Shown here in pieces: positions 1 through 13,100 of a stretch of DNA of 64,000 nt. The stretch is taken from positions 10,602,001 to 10,666,000 of the forward strand of contig OZ316895.1 in assembly GCA_973895155.1 (NCBI GenBank), in the 5' to 3' direction. The notes under the pieces were generated by a model. That model worked only from the letters and a program-made list of their open reading frames with translations, did no database searches and was not told the origin of the DNA. Every line of letters begins with the position of its first letter. Position 1 is the first letter of the stretch. Made by a program: the position numbers and the translations under genes. The stretch comes from Marsupella aquatica (taxonomy: Eukaryota > Marchantiophyta).

Positions 1-3000
1 GCCTCGGTGGGGGCCAGGGGAGGCCTTGCGATGCGCCCGCCTGGCCCCCTCGCTCCACTGCCCGTTTCGCGCAGTTTTTCCATTCCCTTTCCCGATTTCC
101 GGCTTTTCCCATCGACTCCCTTACCGGTAACCGTTTTCACGACTTCACGATAATTTATATTCTGTTCGTTGATCGGTCAGTTGAATGTGAAATCGACGGT
201 CTAGATTTCCTCGCCGTTGGATGCCCTCGCCGGTCAGCCGTCGATGGCGGTCGGTATTTTCCTCGATATCGGGTCGTTGGGAGGTTTCTTTCCCCCGGTT
301 GAGAAAAAGGGGGGAGATCTCAGTAGTAGTGGAGTGCTTTTTTTGAACGTTATTGTGTTGCTGGACTTGTTGAGCTACTACTGGAATCCACCAGAAATTG
401 TTTGGCATGGCACATTTAATGTTGCTCCATCTTTTGGTAAATGGTGTGCTTCACTTCGTTCTTTTGGTTTATTTCTCTCTTTTGGAACGAATCTTTGGAA
501 ATGGTGTGGTTCACTTTTGGAACAGGATTGTAATTAGACTGCATGCACATCCTGGCCTCTTTAATAGTTACTGTTCGTGGAAACACACCCTGTCAACTTT
601 AACCAAAATTTGATCTATGCGTGGCTTATTCATGTAGAGGCTTTTATTTTCTTTCGTACAGAATTTGAAACATCAAAAATGAAACAATACAAGTGACCAA
701 GGGAGATGCAGGAGTCATGTGGAGGGTCTTAACCAACCATTTGGCTTAACCATAACCAAAATTCTGATCCAATTGTGGTTAGGATTCATTGAGAGTGAGC
801 CCCTAGATGGTGTCAGGTGGCTTCTCACAAATACTGTAAATTGTGAGTATAGTAACATATTGGCAGAGTGCATTTTGGTCTATGTTTCATCAGGGCACTC
901 GAGCCAGGGTGATTCATGCCAGAAATCCTAACACACCGGGGCACTAATAAATCTAATGTGTAGATTTAATTAAACTTTGTGAAGTGAAAGTGAGATTGAT
1001 TAGCTCTTCTGCTTGAAGAAACATATGGAGTGGTTTAGAGAAACCCTAATACTGTGAAGATAATCAGATAAAAGCCCAAAACTTATGGATAGGTCTCGTT
1101 TAAGTGCTGAATTTAAAATGAATTTCCAAGGCAGGAAAAACCTATGGATAGTTCATTGCAATCAGAGAACTTCAGTACGTGGAAACTGCATCGAGTGAAG
1201 GCACATAACAGATGACGTACAAGACTTTTGCAACACCAAAGAAGGAAAGCCATCAAGGATCAACAGACCAACCAATGGGGGAACAATTTGCTCAGGGATA
1301 TTTTATGCATAAAGAAGGGTCCAGGGGCTTCGTCGATATTATAAGAATGGCAGGCAAGGAATTTCCTGTGTGCCTTCAGCACCATATTGCACCAACTCTG
1401 ATTCATCATTTTAGGGTATTTAAATTATTCTTTGGGAGGTTTGGTAGAGAAGATCATTCTCTTTTTATCGGCAGCCAGAGTACTACTGTGATCCAACACG
1501 TATCAACTAATCCAAATCCCAATATTAAGAATATTAAAAACAATGATCAAAAGGACAGATATTAAAGAGAAGACTACTTCAATATCTATGTGGTGGACAC
1601 AAACCATCAAACTTTTAAAACCTTTTACAGAAACCGAAAGCCATCACGGTAAGGATGAACTTAAGACGCCTAAATGACCCTGTCCCAGTTTGTTATAAGC
1701 CATGTAACCTCATGGCAATTAGTCCCTTGGCTTGTTCCTTAATGGTAGCGAAGTAATTTGTCTTCTGTGATCATGTATTGATAATAGTTAGATAGCCTTT
1801 ACCTGAGATTATCTCTTATGCCTTCCTACAGTGTTCACATAGTGACATGTGAGCAAACGTAAATAAACCCCAAAAGCCAGGAGGTAGGAGAGCTAATAGC
1901 TACTATATTAATTGCAGCAAAACGTTTCCTCTCCTTTTTTACAACATATGAAAGAGTTGGCAGGAACCCTACTGTAGTTCCCATTGCGATCAATGGTGGC
2001 CATATCGAAAAAGGGTGAGGGGGACCAAGGGACAAGTGTTGGCTCCAATTGATGTGGAGACCAAAAATCCAACTAATAATTCATGAATGAAGTACCGTAC
2101 ATGCTGGAGCCTACTATCTAAAGTGAAACTCCAAGAGCCATTCTGGAGGGGATGGCAAGTTCTGGGGTGAAGCAACCGTGGGGAGGACAGTGTGTGGAGA
2201 ACACCTCTGGTAATTGCAGAGCAAAAACTGAGAGCCAGATACATATTTAGAGTAACACTCCGTACTGATATGTATTTAGAATAACCATCAGTATGTAAGC
2301 AAAATTATTTCACTTATCATGGTATGGAGTGACTTAGTACAGTATATGTTATCACATTTTGATGTGAAATTATGGTCGCACGTAGAATCTCTCATGATTT
2401 ATATCTAATTCATAAGGTGTTAATGAAACCTAAGCAAAGCTCAAACGTTCAGGCTAGTAGATACAAATAGTGCCCGTGACCTTTTGCAAAGTCATGTTCA
2501 TCTCAATGGTAGGAGTGCAGGACTCACTATGTCTGTTCATGTGTTAAACCCTGACTGTAAAACTATGGGCATACTTCCATGCCGGCATGGAAGATGGTAC
2601 CAAAAGGTATGGAACAAGCCAAAAGAATTGAATTTTGGAAGATACAAATAAAGTTTGCTGCAAGAAATTCCATCCGTTTGCCTGTTTTCAACCGTGCCAA
2701 GATTGCATGTTGGATGGCCCTTAAGTATTCTAATACCCAATAGAATCTCTAGTGAATTCAAACATATTTTCAAACAAGGCACTTTGCCTTTTGCCAGGTG
2801 GCTGCATCATACGGATTTAGGCATGATCTGTAAAGTACCTCAAAACGAGACAACCATGAAATGGACCCATTCCAATTGGAATAGAATCTCAGTGCTCTGT
2901 TCCTAATATTTCGTTTCATTTTACTTGTGCGAAAAGAAAGGTCTTGAGGAGAACGGTGCTCCCATTTCCCTTACTTTTTTTGAAGCAAATGTTGGTCATT

Positions 3001-3709
3001 GTATTACATGACACAGAAAAAGGACAGATAGAGTGCACCTGGAGCACGAGAGCCAGCACTCCTCGTTCCAACAATCCATGAATACCATCAAAATAATAAC
3101 AAACGTTGTTTTAGAGAATTCCACAAGTTCGTGAAAAAAATCTTTGGGGAGCCTATATAAGCATCCAAACCCATTGACATCATTCGTCTCCTTTGCACTT
3201 TTAAATTCCTTCCACAACGGCATTGGGATTTTCTGAATGTTTTGAATAATTGGAATGGATAGTGTGGTGACCAGAAGAAGGGGCTCATGGGACAGGATAG
3301 ACAGACGCATGTGCATGGAGCCCTAAGTTACTTTTGATTTATTTATATTCACGTGGAGTAAGAAACCCGATAGGCCAATGGACTTGGATTTTTGGAAAGC
3401 CTTTCTTTCTAGGATTGGAAACAATTTTATCAAGCCCTTTGTCGCGGTGATTGGAACACTAGTGAAAAACACATCACACTTGTCAAAATTTCTCAACACT
3501 TTGTTTGGAGATGTGTCAACACAATGTAGTTGCAATTCAGTTGCTTTGGAATCTTGGTTGGAGTTTCCCTTTCCTCTTCCCCAAAACAACCCAAAAAAAA
3601 TTGATGCAAGTCAGGATATCAATAAAAAATACACTAAAAACCAATTAAGATAAAGAATTGTCTAGATTCAAGGGCTGACAATTTCGGCTAGTCTGAAACC
3701 TGTTGGGCT
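1..3709. other. Gene-free region, no recognisable features
   Basis: The first 180 bases are GC-rich and the rest is AT-rich with many short accidental reading frames. The longest open stretches (for example 1,212-1,565 plus and 2,996-3,316 minus) have no motif, splice context or family resemblance that I can recognise. I see no RNA gene or element ends. Confidence 0.5.
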
Positions 3710-4111
3710 ATGATTGGCAATGACTTCAATAAAATAAATGAAGAGTATATGGTCAAAGACGGTCTTTGGAAGCAATACATGCAGATCCGTCACACTCATG
3801 CTAGAATCTTCCTCGTACCAAGAATGTCAAGATTTCTATACAACATTGCCAACGAAGAAGGGAAACATCATCGGACAACAGGATATTCTGCTTCAAGAAG
3901 CCATTTGAGCAGGGGTAAATGGCCGATGTTGTGGGTTTTGGAAGACATCGTCCACATTGTCTTCGCACCACACTTAGCAATTTTTCCAACGACAGGATAT
4001 TCTGCTTCGAGAAGCAATTTGAGCGGGGGTAAATGGCCAACACTAGTGGTTTCACACAAGATGCACATGAGAACTGCAAAACAGTTTCAAAATATGTATA
4101 ACATCTCTTAA
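3710..4111 (+). CDS. Hypothetical ORF with internal 38-codon repeat
   Basis: This is a 133-codon open frame with no recognised family. Its one visible property is a direct DNA repeat (about 45 bp at 3,881 and again at 3,995) spaced 114 bp apart, exactly 38 codons, so the peptide motif TTGYSASRSxLSxGKWP appears twice in frame. The minus strand is also open across the same repeat, which weakens the coding case. No introns, promoter or neighbours support it. It may be chance openness over a small duplication. Confidence 0.15.
   Translation: MIGNDFNKINEEYMVKDGLWKQYMQIRHTHARIFLVPRMSRFLYNIANEEGKHHRTTGYSASRSHLSRGKWPMLWVLEDIVHIVFAPHLAIFPTTGYSASRSNLSGGKWPTLVVSHKMHMRTAKQFQNMYNIS
3876..4040. repeat. 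Two-copy direct repeat, 114-bp period
   Basis: A segment beginning ggatattctgcttc at 3,881 recurs at 3,995 with few differences over about 45 bp. The sequence between the copies is unrelated, so this is a spaced duplication rather than a continuous tandem array. Confidence 0.75.
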
Positions 4112-6059
4112 ACCCTAAACTATCGTGCGCCTCGTGGAAAGTTGAGTGTAGTTGTCATCGAGCATGGACACAAGCCGGGATGAGAGTATATTAAAAAATG
4201 CGGGAATCAGTTTACAAATAGAATACACTCATGTCAATGTATTCGCATTAGCATAACATAACCCTAATGTCGATCGTGGCGGCATGGATGTTCAAATGCC
4301 CAATTTTGACTTCTAATTACGAGGTCCCATTGCTAATCGACCTTAGCACGGTCGCTGTGATTTTTGCCTGATTACTGCGTTGTTGGATGGGGACTGTGAA
4401 AAGTCATAGAATAAGGCTGAAAACTGTGCAGTATAGCCTTACACGGGAAAAGGGCCTTACACGGGGGAAAAGGGTACGGGCCATAATGAGGGGGCTGATT
4501 GAGGCAAAAAAATTTGGAGGGGGCTGATCAAGTAAAGTTTCTCCTGGAGGGGGTTTATTGAGCATATCCCTCCCAAAAAGCTAATAGGTACTACTTTACT
4601 CTCTTAAATACTTGAAGATATTCTCCATGGGTACAAGTATTAGCTTGAAGAAGTTATCCATGGGTACAAACATACTCCACTTAGTAGAACTGAAGGGGCA
4701 CCAATGCTCGTGTTCTCTTCGCCTAAACTTGCAGCTTGTATATAATGTGGTTCTGATCTGGCAAGAGCCTTCAAGACAACTATTTGTCTGAAAACTGACA
4801 TAGCTAGTGGAAACAATGCAATGGATTAAATACAATACACAAGGTCACCTTCAACCAAGAGAGTTCTCATATCACTTAAAATGTTGATCTTGGATATTAA
4901 GTATGTTCAGTACCATCAGGAATCCATTAAATCTACCAGTCAACTTATATCTGTTATGACTCCATCTTAGAGAGGCAACAAAGATATAAAGGCTCAAGTT
5001 AACCAAAATTTGTGAAAACATTAAGGAACTAAATAGTTTTCTTTGGGTCCACATCTGTACCAGTAAGATACCAATGTTGGTGAGGTTTTCTGACCGGTAT
5101 ACCCATCTTGAGGAGGATCCACTTGGGTTTAGGGCAAGATGACTTATAACTAATGAAATCATGCAGCTCTTGGGCTAGAGCTTATCCAGGGTATCACCAT
5201 ATGATACATATGGGGTTTCCCAAACTAGAAAATTCTAGTGTATCATTTGCATGTGTATTTGAAGATCTTTAATTCCATGAATTAGTTTCTAAGAGCCTAG
5301 TAAGGGATGGCCATGTAAATTCCAATTCCCAATTCAGTTGTGAAGGGCTGTATTATCTACATCTATAATATTGAATCCTGCTCATTTTTGTCTTTCGTCC
5401 CATTAAAAAATGCATTTTGGGCGAGAATGAATGACAGTCGTTAGATCATTTGGGTGTCTTTTTGTAACCATTTTATTATTAATTAATAATAGAAAGGATG
5501 TATGAAATAATTCCACTATTGTTTTGTGGCCAAGCTACACATTAACGTATAATGACATTGCAATAACCTATGTGAGAACAATAACTATTGTACTTGAATT
5601 ATACTAGATTGTCCTTTTTATTCTCCCACAGGGACTACAACTCTACAAGGGTTATTAAAATCTCATAAATAAAGAACTATCCAAAGATCAGGGAGAAGAA
5701 AGCAAAAATTGGCATGGAGTTAAAAAGGGGAGTGGGCCACATAAAGGAAAAAAGAACAAAAATTAAGGCACAGGAGAATGAAAAAGGTAGGGAAAATAGA
5801 GAAGGGGCTAAAGTGAGATAATTTTGTATATTCCCCATAAAAACAATTATATATATTTATTTATTAAAAATATTAATAATTTTAATAAAAATTGCATCAT
5901 TTATATTAGATTATCCTTATTGCTACGACTCTATGATGAAATGGCCACTGCCACCATCTTGCATCTCCATGTTTTCACCTTCATCCTCCTCAACAATAAC
6001 ACATTCACAATAATGACCAAAATGATAACATTTTTGCAACAATGACCAAAATGATAATA
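4112..6059. other. AT-rich intergenic DNA, nothing recognised
   Basis: The stretch is AT-rich, with an especially AT-rich block at about 5,820-5,900. Purine-rich G runs occur at 4,440-4,560. No coding exon, RNA gene or element terminus could be supported. Confidence 0.5.
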
Positions 6060-6480
6060 TTTTTGCAAAAATGACAACACCATCACACAATGACATTTTT
6101 ATGCAACATCTTTTTTGCAGCATAGGTAATGAGTTTTGCCTACATTTTTTGTGTTTAGTCAACAACTTGCCTCATACATCTCTACATTTTTTTCTCCTTT
6201 AACATCTTTTCTTCACCTCAACATTTTCTTTGCAATGCACAATTTTTTTTTATGTTCCTTACCTCACCACAACATCTTTCCTTCACCCTTGACATGTTTT
6301 CCTCACTTTACATCTTTTTCTCTCCTTAACATCTTTTTTTCACTTTGACTTCTTTTCCTCACCTTGACTCTTTTTCTCTCATCAACAACTTTTCCACATC
6401 AACATCTTCTCGCATTGACAACTTTTTTCACACCGACATCTTTTGTTCACCTTGACATCTTTTGTGCAACGCACAAGCAT
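6060..6480 (+). repeat. Pyrimidine-rich degenerate tandem repeat
   Basis: The top strand is strongly T/C-rich and built from degenerate iterations of short motifs such as cctcaacatctttt and caacattttt. A second locus of the same character lies at 28,440-28,720, so this looks like a dispersed simple-repeat family rather than a gene. Confidence 0.6.
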
Positions 6481-8164
6481 CGGGCTAGTTGAGCTAATAA
6501 TAATGGAATAGATTGAGGACCATGGACCTAAAAGTAGAGTTGGAAATGACAACCCTCCATACGCGTAGAGTAAATGGCACACTAAGCCAAAGTTGTTCAA
6601 TAAATAGTCAAACTTTCAGGATTTGCATTTGGCTGAGCCATCCCAAAGTTTTTCGGTGTGAGGGCAGCTTCACACCCAACAGAGCCCCAACCTATATAAT
6701 TACAAATAAAACTCATCACCCAAAAATGTTACTTTACTTTGCAGAACTCACACCAAAACATCATGTTTGCAAGAATAAATTTTCCAACGTCAAACCTTCA
6801 GGTTTATGGCTGATGGCCCAGTTCGCTTGCCCATTAGATCTTAGGAGCCATGGCCTGTAACCCCCTCGGGCTGATTGCTCTCCAGGCCCATACTTCTTTG
6901 ATGTAAACACTGAATTTCATCATACATAATTTTTTAAATTAAGAAACAAAAACAATAGAATAACAATTTGGAATTGTGTTATTTCCTACAATTAAAATAT
7001 TTTATATACCATGGCCTGTGCAAACCGGGCCAAGGCAAATATATAATAATACTGGTCCCTCACTAAACTTGTAGCCTGAACAATATTAGCCTGATTACCC
7101 CTTCCTTGAGTAGAAGAACAGAGATGAGGCCAAACGAGTACCATTCGAAAATAATAATTCTACCTTGTTCGTGTTCATCTATCCCCATCCTTTTATTTCG
7201 TGTACATCCTCATTTGCAGTTATGCCCCCTACTTTTATTTCGTGTACACCTTCAATTCCTTTGCAGTTATGTCGTGAGGTAGAGTCACGGTCTAGAGGTA
7301 AGTCTTCAAAGTAACTTTCCATTGCTAATCAGTAAGATGATGATGATTTAGGGTTTCCAATACATTTTTGGGTAATTATCCACAATACTATTTATGACAA
7401 TCTGGGCCCATTTTGCGCCCAATTACTTCAAGTGGTGAACTACAAGTAGAGCCAATGAACAAGTGAACTAAAAGTTGAGTCAATCAACAGAACCAAAGTC
7501 AGACAATAATTGTTGGCAGGGCCTTCGGGGGCGGGTACCAACTGAGAAGAAGGGCCATCAGGCCATGCCTTGCTTGCTTACGTAACCCACTCTCTTGACC
7601 CAGAGAAAAGGCAGAGTGCTCCTTCCCTTTAGGTGTAAAAGGAAATGCTGGCCTGTGAAAGTCAAGCCCAATTTCCCTCTCTCCAGCTGATTATGGCTCT
7701 TTTTCCATTTATGGCTCTTTTTCATTTATATTCCCATTTGTGAGACTTTCCAGTGTGTGGGGGTGTCAGGCTATGCTGCCCCCAGACTTTCCCCTGGATT
7801 CTAAAGTATGGGCTACTGAACCCCACTTTGTAGTGGGGTGACTGCACTGGCATGAATGTTCAGTTTGGGCAGCTGGTCTCCACTTTTAAGTTGGCTAAAT
7901 GTGAAGAGTTTCGTATGCAAAATGCTTTTGTGGGAAGAGTTTCTAGGTTGGGAGAATGTAAAGAGTTTCATATGCAAATGCTTTTGAGGTAAGAGTTTCT
8001 ATCCGCCAAAATGCTTTCTCCAGTTTCAAATTTGGGACCTCTGTGCCTGCATTGTAGTAATGCTACCGCTGAGACTCTCCTGCCTGGTTGACTCAAGTTA
8101 AGCACAAATTACTAGTGTCAAGCTCTGTGAGGCAGGCAACATCCAGAGCCACACAAGGAGGGTA
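6481..8164. other. Intergenic DNA with small local duplications
   Basis: No gene was recognised. Two small direct duplications can be seen. One is a roughly 42-bp unit containing tttatttcgtgtacac around 7,190-7,273. The other is a roughly 57-bp unit containing aagagtttc and tatgcaaa around 7,901-8,003. Confidence 0.45.
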
Positions 8165-8527
8165 CAACTCTTGAAGCTGGCTTGTGCAACTCTTGAAGCT
8201 CCTAAAGTGGTACCAAGTGCACCATCAGGCCTAATAGCTTGCAACTCTTGAAGCTGCCTTCTGCAACTCTTGAAGCTCTTAAAGTGGTACCAAAGTGCAC
8301 CTCAGGCCTCATAGTTTGCAACTCTTGAAGCTCTTAAAGTGGTACCAAGTGCAGCATCAGGCCTCATAGTTTGCAACTCTTGAAGCTGCCTTCTGCAACT
8401 CTTGACGCTCTTAAAGTGGTACCAAGTGCACCATCAGGCCTCATAGTTTGCAACTCTTGAAGCTGCCTTGTGCAACTCGTGAAGCTCTTGAAGTGGTATC
8501 AAGTGCGTCATCAGGCCCAATCGTTTC
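8165..8527. repeat. 77-bp tandem repeat array, five copies
   Basis: Five head-to-tail copies start at 8,165, 8,242, 8,319, 8,374 and 8,451. Four are 77 bp; the third is 55 bp because it lacks an internal 22 bp. Each unit itself contains two iterations of caactcttgaagct, so the unit arose from a smaller duplication, followed by aagtggtaccaagtgcacc and a caggcc motif. Confidence 0.9.
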
Positions 8528-8544
8528 CTTGACACACATGATTT

Positions 8545-9000
8545 CTAAACTACGGCGAGGTCAACTTCTTTTCCTGACAATTGGTCAAATACCGTGTCCC
8601 AGATGAAGGTTGTAAGGTCAAATTCGTTACCATTAAGACGGTGGAGCTCATGAAGATTTTGTGGTTCCAGCTGAACACAGTAATGCCGACAAAGTTCACC
8701 TCTACCCATGGGGCCTCGAGTAACACATTGCACATCGAGTACCCATGGACCTGCTGACTGGCGTCTATACAAACCCCGAGTCGTCTGTATAAACCTAAAA
8801 TTTTCATGGATTTCAGTTTTAGGACTGGGTTTTTGATAAACAACACCTGCCCATATAAAAGCATCATACCTTGCCTGGCTTCTGCTCATTCCTGTCATGT
8901 GGTGATCAGTGTACTCACCATAAAAGGTGGAGCACTCATCACAAAAGGTCAATCCCAGGCCCATTCCTAGTGAAAGTGCACCTGTGCAGTTGTGCTTCAA
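8545..9000 (-). CDS. Hypothetical 151-codon ORF beside repeats
   Basis: This open frame starts with ATG on the minus strand and ends just after the 77-bp array. The product is not recognised: soluble in composition, five or six cysteines, no signal peptide or obvious domain. Part of its DNA resembles the degenerate repeat units at 9,000-9,310, which argues that the frame is repeat-derived. There is no splice or transcript support. Confidence 0.2.
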   Translation of the reverse strand: MKHNCTGALSLGMGLGLTFCDECSTFYGEYTDHHMTGMSRSQARYDAFIWAGVVYQKPSPKTEIHENFRFIQTTRGLYRRQSAGPWVLDVQCVTRGPMGRGELCRHYCVQLEPQNLHELHRLNGNEFDLTTFIWDTVFDQLSGKEVDLAVV

Positions 9001-9310
9001 TTACGAACAACCCCACAATCGACTGTGAACCTCCAAGTTGTGGACAGCACGTCAGAGACGAACTGTGGCGTCTGTATGAATCTACTGTAGGATTTTCATA
9101 GATTCTAGGTTTAGGATTAGTTTCTTGTTATGAACAACCCACAATCAAATGTAAAAAATGGCACCTCTTCGATTTGGACAGAATGCCACCGACGAATTGT
9201 GGGGTTTGTACAAACCTGCTGTAGAATTTTCTTAGATTTCAGTATTAGGATTACTTTCTTGTTATGATCAGCCCCACAATCAACTGTCTAAATTGGAACT
9301 TCTTTTGGAT
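9000..9310. repeat. Degenerate tandem repeat, about 130-bp period
   Basis: Copies of a segment containing acaaccccacaatc occur near 9,003, 9,130 and 9,266. Each is followed by a gtggacag-like motif, then gacgaactgtgg and tctactgtaggattttc. A more diverged relative of the last part is visible at 8,780-8,845. The copies are roughly 75-80% alike by eye. Confidence 0.6.
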
Positions 9311-10194
9311 AGAACGCCGTAGACGAAGAATATCGACTTCAGTGCAGGACTCAGATTTAGGAAAAACTTCTTTGCATCAGAACATTTGTAATCCCAAACT
9401 TTCCCCGAACCTAAATGTGGCCTCTGAATGATGACTAAATCTTCTCCACAAATTCACCAGATGTGACGACATAGCGGCAGATGGTGGTGCTTTAAGCAAC
9501 CTGCTACAATTGCCCAAACCGCCTTAATTCTGACGTTTCTGAGGTTTCTATAAATCTCGTGTAGCACTGACGGGCATACAATTCACACGCAACTTGATTG
9601 GTGTTCCCTTCTCATCCCCCCATTTTTAGGTCGAACAGGTACCACCATGACCAAAATGCCAAAGACCAACGTAGGATCAATTATTCCAATAAGGAATAGG
9701 CGTACTGAAACATTCCTTTATAGGAAGAACGGAAAAAAGCCTAGGCACATACAACTTCCGAACGAGGATGAGGTATTGCAATCAGTGTGTCATGTTCATC
9801 ACCATTGATTAAAGATAAACAACTTTTGGAAGCACAACTTTTGGCATTGATACCAAATGATCTGTCATAAAGAGAACCATAAACACCGAAACTGTAATCT
9901 CAACACCCGCTAAAAGCGCAACTTTCAATCAAAATTATTCCGTTGGACAGCAATTGTGGACAGCTCCCTCCCACGCATATACATGATAGACATGGTGGGC
10001 AGAGTCTGCTCTTCTTCCTGCTTTACAAAACATCCTTTCGTGCCCATTTACCACTGTACATAAATAGCAATAGAGCCTATATACTTCATATCATCAATCC
10101 TGATGATGATGTTCAAAATTGGACTCCACAACATGTACTATTTACTAGAATTGCCTGTTAATATTAATTAGTTCAACTTGCCGGTGGTGACGAC
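9311..10194. other. 3' flank of RFC1, nothing else recognised
   Basis: This lies downstream of the RFC1 stop codon on the minus strand and should contain its 3' UTR. I could not assign a polyadenylation site with confidence, and saw no other gene or repeat. Confidence 0.5.
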
Positions 10195-13100
10195 TTATCT
10201 TTTCCGCTTTCCTGCCGAGTTCCCTCCAGTTTTGTTTGGTGTCTTTGTGTCTGAGGCTTTGGACTTAGCTGCTCCACCACGCTGCCCATTTGTACCTGTC
10301 CAAATCCAGAATACATTCAGTCATATATGGCAGACCCTCAAGTGACAATCAATCTGTCAAGACAAGCCGACATACATTCAAGAAGAATTCGGTCGGCTGC
10401 TAGTTGCTTCCAAGACTCCCCACCAGTACAAGAGGCTTTCGAGCTCAGAAGAAGTGAAATACCTTTCTGTTCATCAAAGTTCAGGCTGACTTTGGTTGTT
10501 CCATTTGAACTCAGAAGAGAATCTGCATAAAAATATGGATGTAACTTGGAATTCAGCTTTGAACGCTGATTTGCTATAGTGCAGAAAAGTCCGTGCATTT
10601 TGAAGTTGCATGCAAAGTGCAGGATACCAAATCAACCAAAAAGAAGACGAAAAAAATATTGAAATTTCTATAGCTAATGAAGCGGCAGACTAATCTGCTG
10701 TACCTAATTTGTCCTTTTCGTCAGCTTCTTCCTCTTCTTCTTCTTCTTCCTCGATGTCATCTGAAACTTTATCCAATGCCACTCGTCAGGACAACGCGTT
10801 AAAAAGAAAAATTCAACACCACCATCCACAGTACAGTCGGTATGCGGAATGATCGGTACTATTGAAAGACCTCAGCAACTTCCTCTACATAATGCCATGG
10901 AGCTTGCTCCGTACCGGCTTCTCCTTCTTTGTCGAGCTCGCCATCGACACTTTCTTCAACCAATTTTAAACGCGCTGGTTTCTTAGAAGCTTTTCTTTGC
11001 CCTGGCAGAGCCATCACTGGGAGAAGGTCTGCAGAACGAACAACACGGTCCTGCTCTCCTTGCTTATAGCACTTGGTCAGTGCTGTTTTCACTGCTGCCG
11101 GTACACCCTCCAGTAGATCCAGTTGGCCCTATCAAACAAGCTTTACTGTCAACTATTTTGAAGGGCCACGGGACCTATCCATATCCAGCCTTGGAAAATA
11201 AAGCAAACGGAATGTATCTTCTGACAACACAATCCAAATGTGGTCTGACAAGACTGTCAGATAAATGCTTACCTTAAATTTTGAAATGTCCATGACAGTT
11301 TCGTAGTCATCTTGGGTAAGGGAGTATTCGTCCATGATGCGTACCACTTCTTTCGCTGCTGCTTCCTGATTTTGTATCATAACAATTCTTAGAACTTCTC
11401 ATAATTCCTGATTTCTATGTACTGTCTTAGCTATATTAACCCTGTTTCGAGGATGTCATTTTCAATTCTAGCTTTTGTAGAATGGAGTGAAGGATCTGCT
11501 TCTTCGGATGGGGAGAAAAACTGTCTTCACTACGCTGCAGTCGATCTTATACGGGGACGGCATTTTCAGGAATGATACTATAAATTGGGATAGAGCAGAT
11601 CAATGGGATCGATAGGAATGAGATAACTAGCTCATTCTCGAATTACTGGAGGCCAGTGACTCATATTCAAATCTTGTTCATTGAACTCTTCTTTGGAACA
11701 GAATCGTCATCCACAAAAATGCTGAAAGAGCATATTCCACCTATACTTAAGATATGTGGAACAGAAGAGATCTAGAAACAATACCTTGGGCAAGTGCTTG
11801 AGAGGATAGGACAGTTTCAAAGCCAACAGAGGGACGTATCCCATCCGAATTGCCTCCCTGCCAGCCAGTCCAAAAGCAAAGCTTCGTCAGTTGCAAGGCC
11901 ATGCTTCCTGACGAGTTGTGTAAATGGCTACCTAGAGACATCAAGGATTGGTGGTGGGTAGGTAGAATTCAAAGTTGGCCAACCGCAACCCATAGAAATT
12001 CGAGATCCCAAAGATCCAAACAATGAGCCCTGCATGATGTCATGAAACAGCAAAAAAAACTTGAAGATACGCCGATATTCGGAAACTTCAACCTTACGAT
12101 ACTCTTAAAAATCTTAGGATGGCCTGGGAAAATCAGAGTCTCCCAATTTACTGGAGAATCAAATTTGGTTTTTTCAACAGATAACTGATTTGCTCAAACA
12201 ATGCCTACCTTGTTGGCTCGCAAGTTCGTGATGCTAGTAGGTGGATATGGACGTCCTCTAGCAGGCGCTTCTTCTTACCAAATGTAGAATTTTTACCCAT
12301 CCAACTAGAGAAGCGATTGAAATTTCGTCCCCCCTACACAAGATTGCAAAGTAACACCAAATAGTGGTAAGTACTTCCGGGCCTGTAACTCAGGACTTCA
12401 AAACCATCAAAGAGTACCCCAAGTCTCGACGAATAGAGGTGAGCAACATTTGCATTTCGAATATTTTCGAGTGAAACCCTTGTCTGATGATTTGCAAACC
12501 AAACGAACCCTCTCCCCTTAATCGGTATTAACACAATGACACCCCGTGCCTGGATAAAAGTTCGCTTACATATCAGTTAAAGAAAGCACAGTTGCTACCG
12601 ATGCTGTAATGAAGTTTGTAGACCTACCTCAAATTCCATGCGCCGACCACGCATAAGTGCTGCACTGCAACACCCAAATAGGCATGTCCGTCAGCACACA
12701 GCAACAAACACAAATGTGGACTTAAAAACTAAAAAATTCTTGTGGACAAGAATATGTTAGTTTTAGAAAAACAAATATAAGGAACTCCAATACAGGCCAC
12801 TTGGCTATTAGGTCAAACCAACTTCTGAGAGAAAGAATCGCTTAGAAGCATTACGGAATGATGGACGCCATAAATGCTCCCATCTGCGAGTGCTGCCATT
12901 GCTGGCGCCTTCGTATTTGAGTATTAACAATATCTCCCTCAGCAATTGACAAGGCTGCACTGGCTGCAAGGTTCATGAGCCTAACTCCACTCTGATCTTG
13001 ACTGGCTGCAGCGGGAACATAATTCAAGTAATTCTCCTGCAAGTTGCACCAACAGTCATTCAAGTCCGAATTAAGCTTATTGCCGGGCAAGGTGGATTGT

